Shown: positions 4,204-5,263 of the stretch, one piece after another | Layout: the number at the start of each line of letters is the position of its first letter | Numbering within the stretch: the stretch's first letter is position 1 | Assembly (NCBI GenBank): GCA_003086435.1 | Contig: QEFD01000118.1 | Coordinates: forward strand, 1-5,263 | DNA: 5,263 nt | Direction: 5' to 3' | From: Acidianus hospitalis | GTDB taxonomy: Archaea > Thermoproteota > Thermoprotei_A > Sulfolobales > Sulfolobaceae | Notes under the pieces: generated by a model | The model's database searches: none | The model's input: only the letters and a program-made list of their open reading frames with translations | Told to the model about the DNA's origin: nothing | Program-made: the position numbers and the translations under genes

Positions 4204-5263
4204 TTGAGTGAATTATTAGTTGACAAGTCTGCCTTATTGCTGGGACTTTCTAAATATATTGAGAAGGGTCTAATTAATGGTAATATCCTTATTCATAGAG
4301 CGTTGTTATCTGAGTTGGAAAAAGAGACTAGAGATGGGTTAATTTCTGGAGAAATAGCATTAGATGAAATAGAAAAAGTTAGAAAATTATCAGAGAGATA
4401 CCTCTTCTCGGTAGAAATAGTTGGAGAGCCGAGTTCAAATGTAGATAATGCACTAAGAGAATACTGCTCACAAAGAGATTGTAGCATAGTTACTGCGGAT
4501 GAAATTCAAAAGCAAATATGCTCATATTTAGGCATCAAAGTAGTTTATCTACAACCTTTTGAAGGATCTTTAAGCATAGAAAAATTCTTCGACGAAAATA
4601 CTATGAGCGTACACTTGAAAGAAGATACTATACCTAAGGCTAAAAAAGGTAAGCCAGGAAACTGGCAATTTGTAAACTTATCTAACACTCCTATGTCTGC
4701 AGACGAAATTAAAAGTTTAGTTGGTGAGCTTATTAATGAAATAAAGTATGTTAAAAACTCTTTTATAGAAATAGAAAGAAAAGGTTCAACCATTGTCCAG
4801 CTCGGCAATTATAGGATAGTAATAACTAGACCTCCGTTAAGTGATGGTTGGGAAGTTACTATTACTAGGCCAGTTACTAAAAAGAGCCTTGAAGACTACA
4901 ATTTACCAGAAAAGCTAATTGAAAGATTAAAGGAGAGAGCAGAAGGAATCCTTATAGCAGGTTCTCCAGGAATGGGTAAAACAACTTTTGCACAAGCGCT
5001 TGCAGAATATTACATGAAACTAGGTAAAGTAGTTAAAACTATAGAGTCGCCAAGGGATATGCATTTGCCTCCAGATATAACACAGTACTCAAAGAACTAT
5101 GCTGAAATAGGAGAACTTCACGATATTCTATTATTAAGCAGGCCAGATTATACCGTTTATGATGAAATGAGGAATGACGACGATTTTAGACTTTACATTG
5201 ATTTAAGATTAGCAGGAATAGGAATGATAGGCGTAGTTCACGCTACCACTCCCATAGATGCAA
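4204..5263 (+). CDS. PIN domain plus VirB11/PilT-like ATPase, PINA family (3' end outside window)
   Basis: The frame is open to the window end, giving 353 visible residues. Residues 1-118 form a PIN domain with all four expected acidic positions: Asp7 (LVDKSALL), Glu37 (LLSELEKE), Asp81 (NVDNALREY) and Asp99 (VTADE). A linker with the basic motif KAKKGKPGNW (145-154) follows, then a domain at about 155-230 and a P-loop ATPase. The ATPase has Walker A GSPGMGKTT (253-261; Lys259, Thr260), an acidic Walker B-region motif VYDEMRNDDDF (318-328) and a His-containing VVHAT (344-348), the order seen in secretion/pilus ATPases. This architecture is the archaeal PilT-family ATPase with PIN domain (COG1855), normally completed by a C-terminal KH domain beyond this window. 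The Sulfolobus member, PINA, is a hexameric ATPase that interacts with the resolvase Hjc and drives Holliday-junction branch migration, so a role in recombination or fork repair is likely. Start: TTG 4204 has GGGGA 8 bases before it and begins right at the PIN strand; GTG 4189 in frame (adding MGNIV) is a real alternative. Confidence 0.85.
   Translation, partial: MSELLVDKSALLLGLSKYIEKGLINGNILIHRALLSELEKETRDGLISGEIALDEIEKVRKLSERYLFSVEIVGEPSSNVDNALREYCSQRDCSIVTADEIQKQICSYLGIKVVYLQPFEGSLSIEKFFDENTMSVHLKEDTIPKAKKGKPGNWQFVNLSNTPMSADEIKSLVGELINEIKYVKNSFIEIERKGSTIVQLGNYRIVITRPPLSDGWEVTITRPVTKKSLEDYNLPEKLIERLKERAEGILIAGSPGMGKTTFAQALAEYYMKLGKVVKTIESPRDMHLPPDITQYSKNYAEIGELHDILLLSRPDYTVYDEMRNDDDFRLYIDLRLAGIGMIGVVHATTPIDA

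Noticed and set aside
4545..4808. 87-residue open frame on the minus strand
   Set aside because: It is antisense to the PIN-ATPase gene, whose frame is continuous here and carries family motifs; low-complexity Ser/Ile/Leu content is typical of reverse-complement translation.
1..5263. Search by eye for tRNA genes, CRISPR repeats, insertion sequences, attachment sites and toxin-antitoxin pairs
   Set aside because: No cloverleaf, regular repeat-spacer array, transposase or terminal inverted repeat is seen. The PIN domain is fused to an ATPase and has no small antitoxin gene before it, so it is not a VapC toxin.
4204..5263. Reading the ATPase as a pilus or archaellum motor (PilT, FlaI/ArlI) or conjugation ATPase
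   Set aside because: The Walker motifs resemble that superfamily, but the N-terminal PIN domain and the KAKKGKPGNW linker are characteristic of the PIN-ATPase family, and no pilin, membrane platform or peptidase gene is nearby.

Overview
The window is an AT-rich, gene-dense piece of a crenarchaeal chromosome, almost certainly from the order Sulfolobales. The grounds are the A-type ATP synthase order D, small 'epsilon' chain, proteolipid; a ribosomal protein S26e gene (present in Crenarchaeota and eukaryotes, not typical of Euryarchaeota); a PdxS with the N-terminal extension typical of this group; a PIN-KH-type ATPase; very short intergenic spaces with T-rich TATA boxes immediately before ATG codons (leaderless genes); and GGTGA-type ribosome binding sites inside operons. 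I cannot name the genus or species from sequence alone.

Layout, all on the + strand. Positions 1-700 hold the 3' end of the ATP synthase operon: the C-terminal part of subunit D (central stalk), a 55-residue charged helical protein that overlaps it, and the membrane proteolipid (c subunit). A T-rich tract after the proteolipid probably ends this transcript, and a leaderless promoter in the same 42 bases starts proS. Positions 743-2511 hold prolyl-tRNA synthetase and ribosomal protein S26e, probably one translation-related transcript. A second compact promoter leads into pdxS and pdxT (2549-4155), which overlap by 4 bases and encode the two halves of pyridoxal 5'-phosphate synthase. The last gene, from about 4204 and running off the end, encodes an N-terminal PIN domain followed by a VirB11/PilT-like P-loop ATPase. 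It matches the Sulfolobus protein called PINA, a Holliday-junction branch-migration ATPase.

Functionally this is core housekeeping DNA: energy conversion, translation, vitamin B6 synthesis and DNA recombination/repair. I see no mobile element, CRISPR array, tRNA, rRNA or defence island, and no stretch over 50 bases without a gene. The most unusual thing I found is an exact 18-base direct repeat, read in the same frame in subunit D and in the neighbouring small ATPase chain, so that both proteins share the segment IKSVLD and a similar following helix. The start codons of three genes (the small chain, rps26e and the PIN ATPase) need care and are argued individually.
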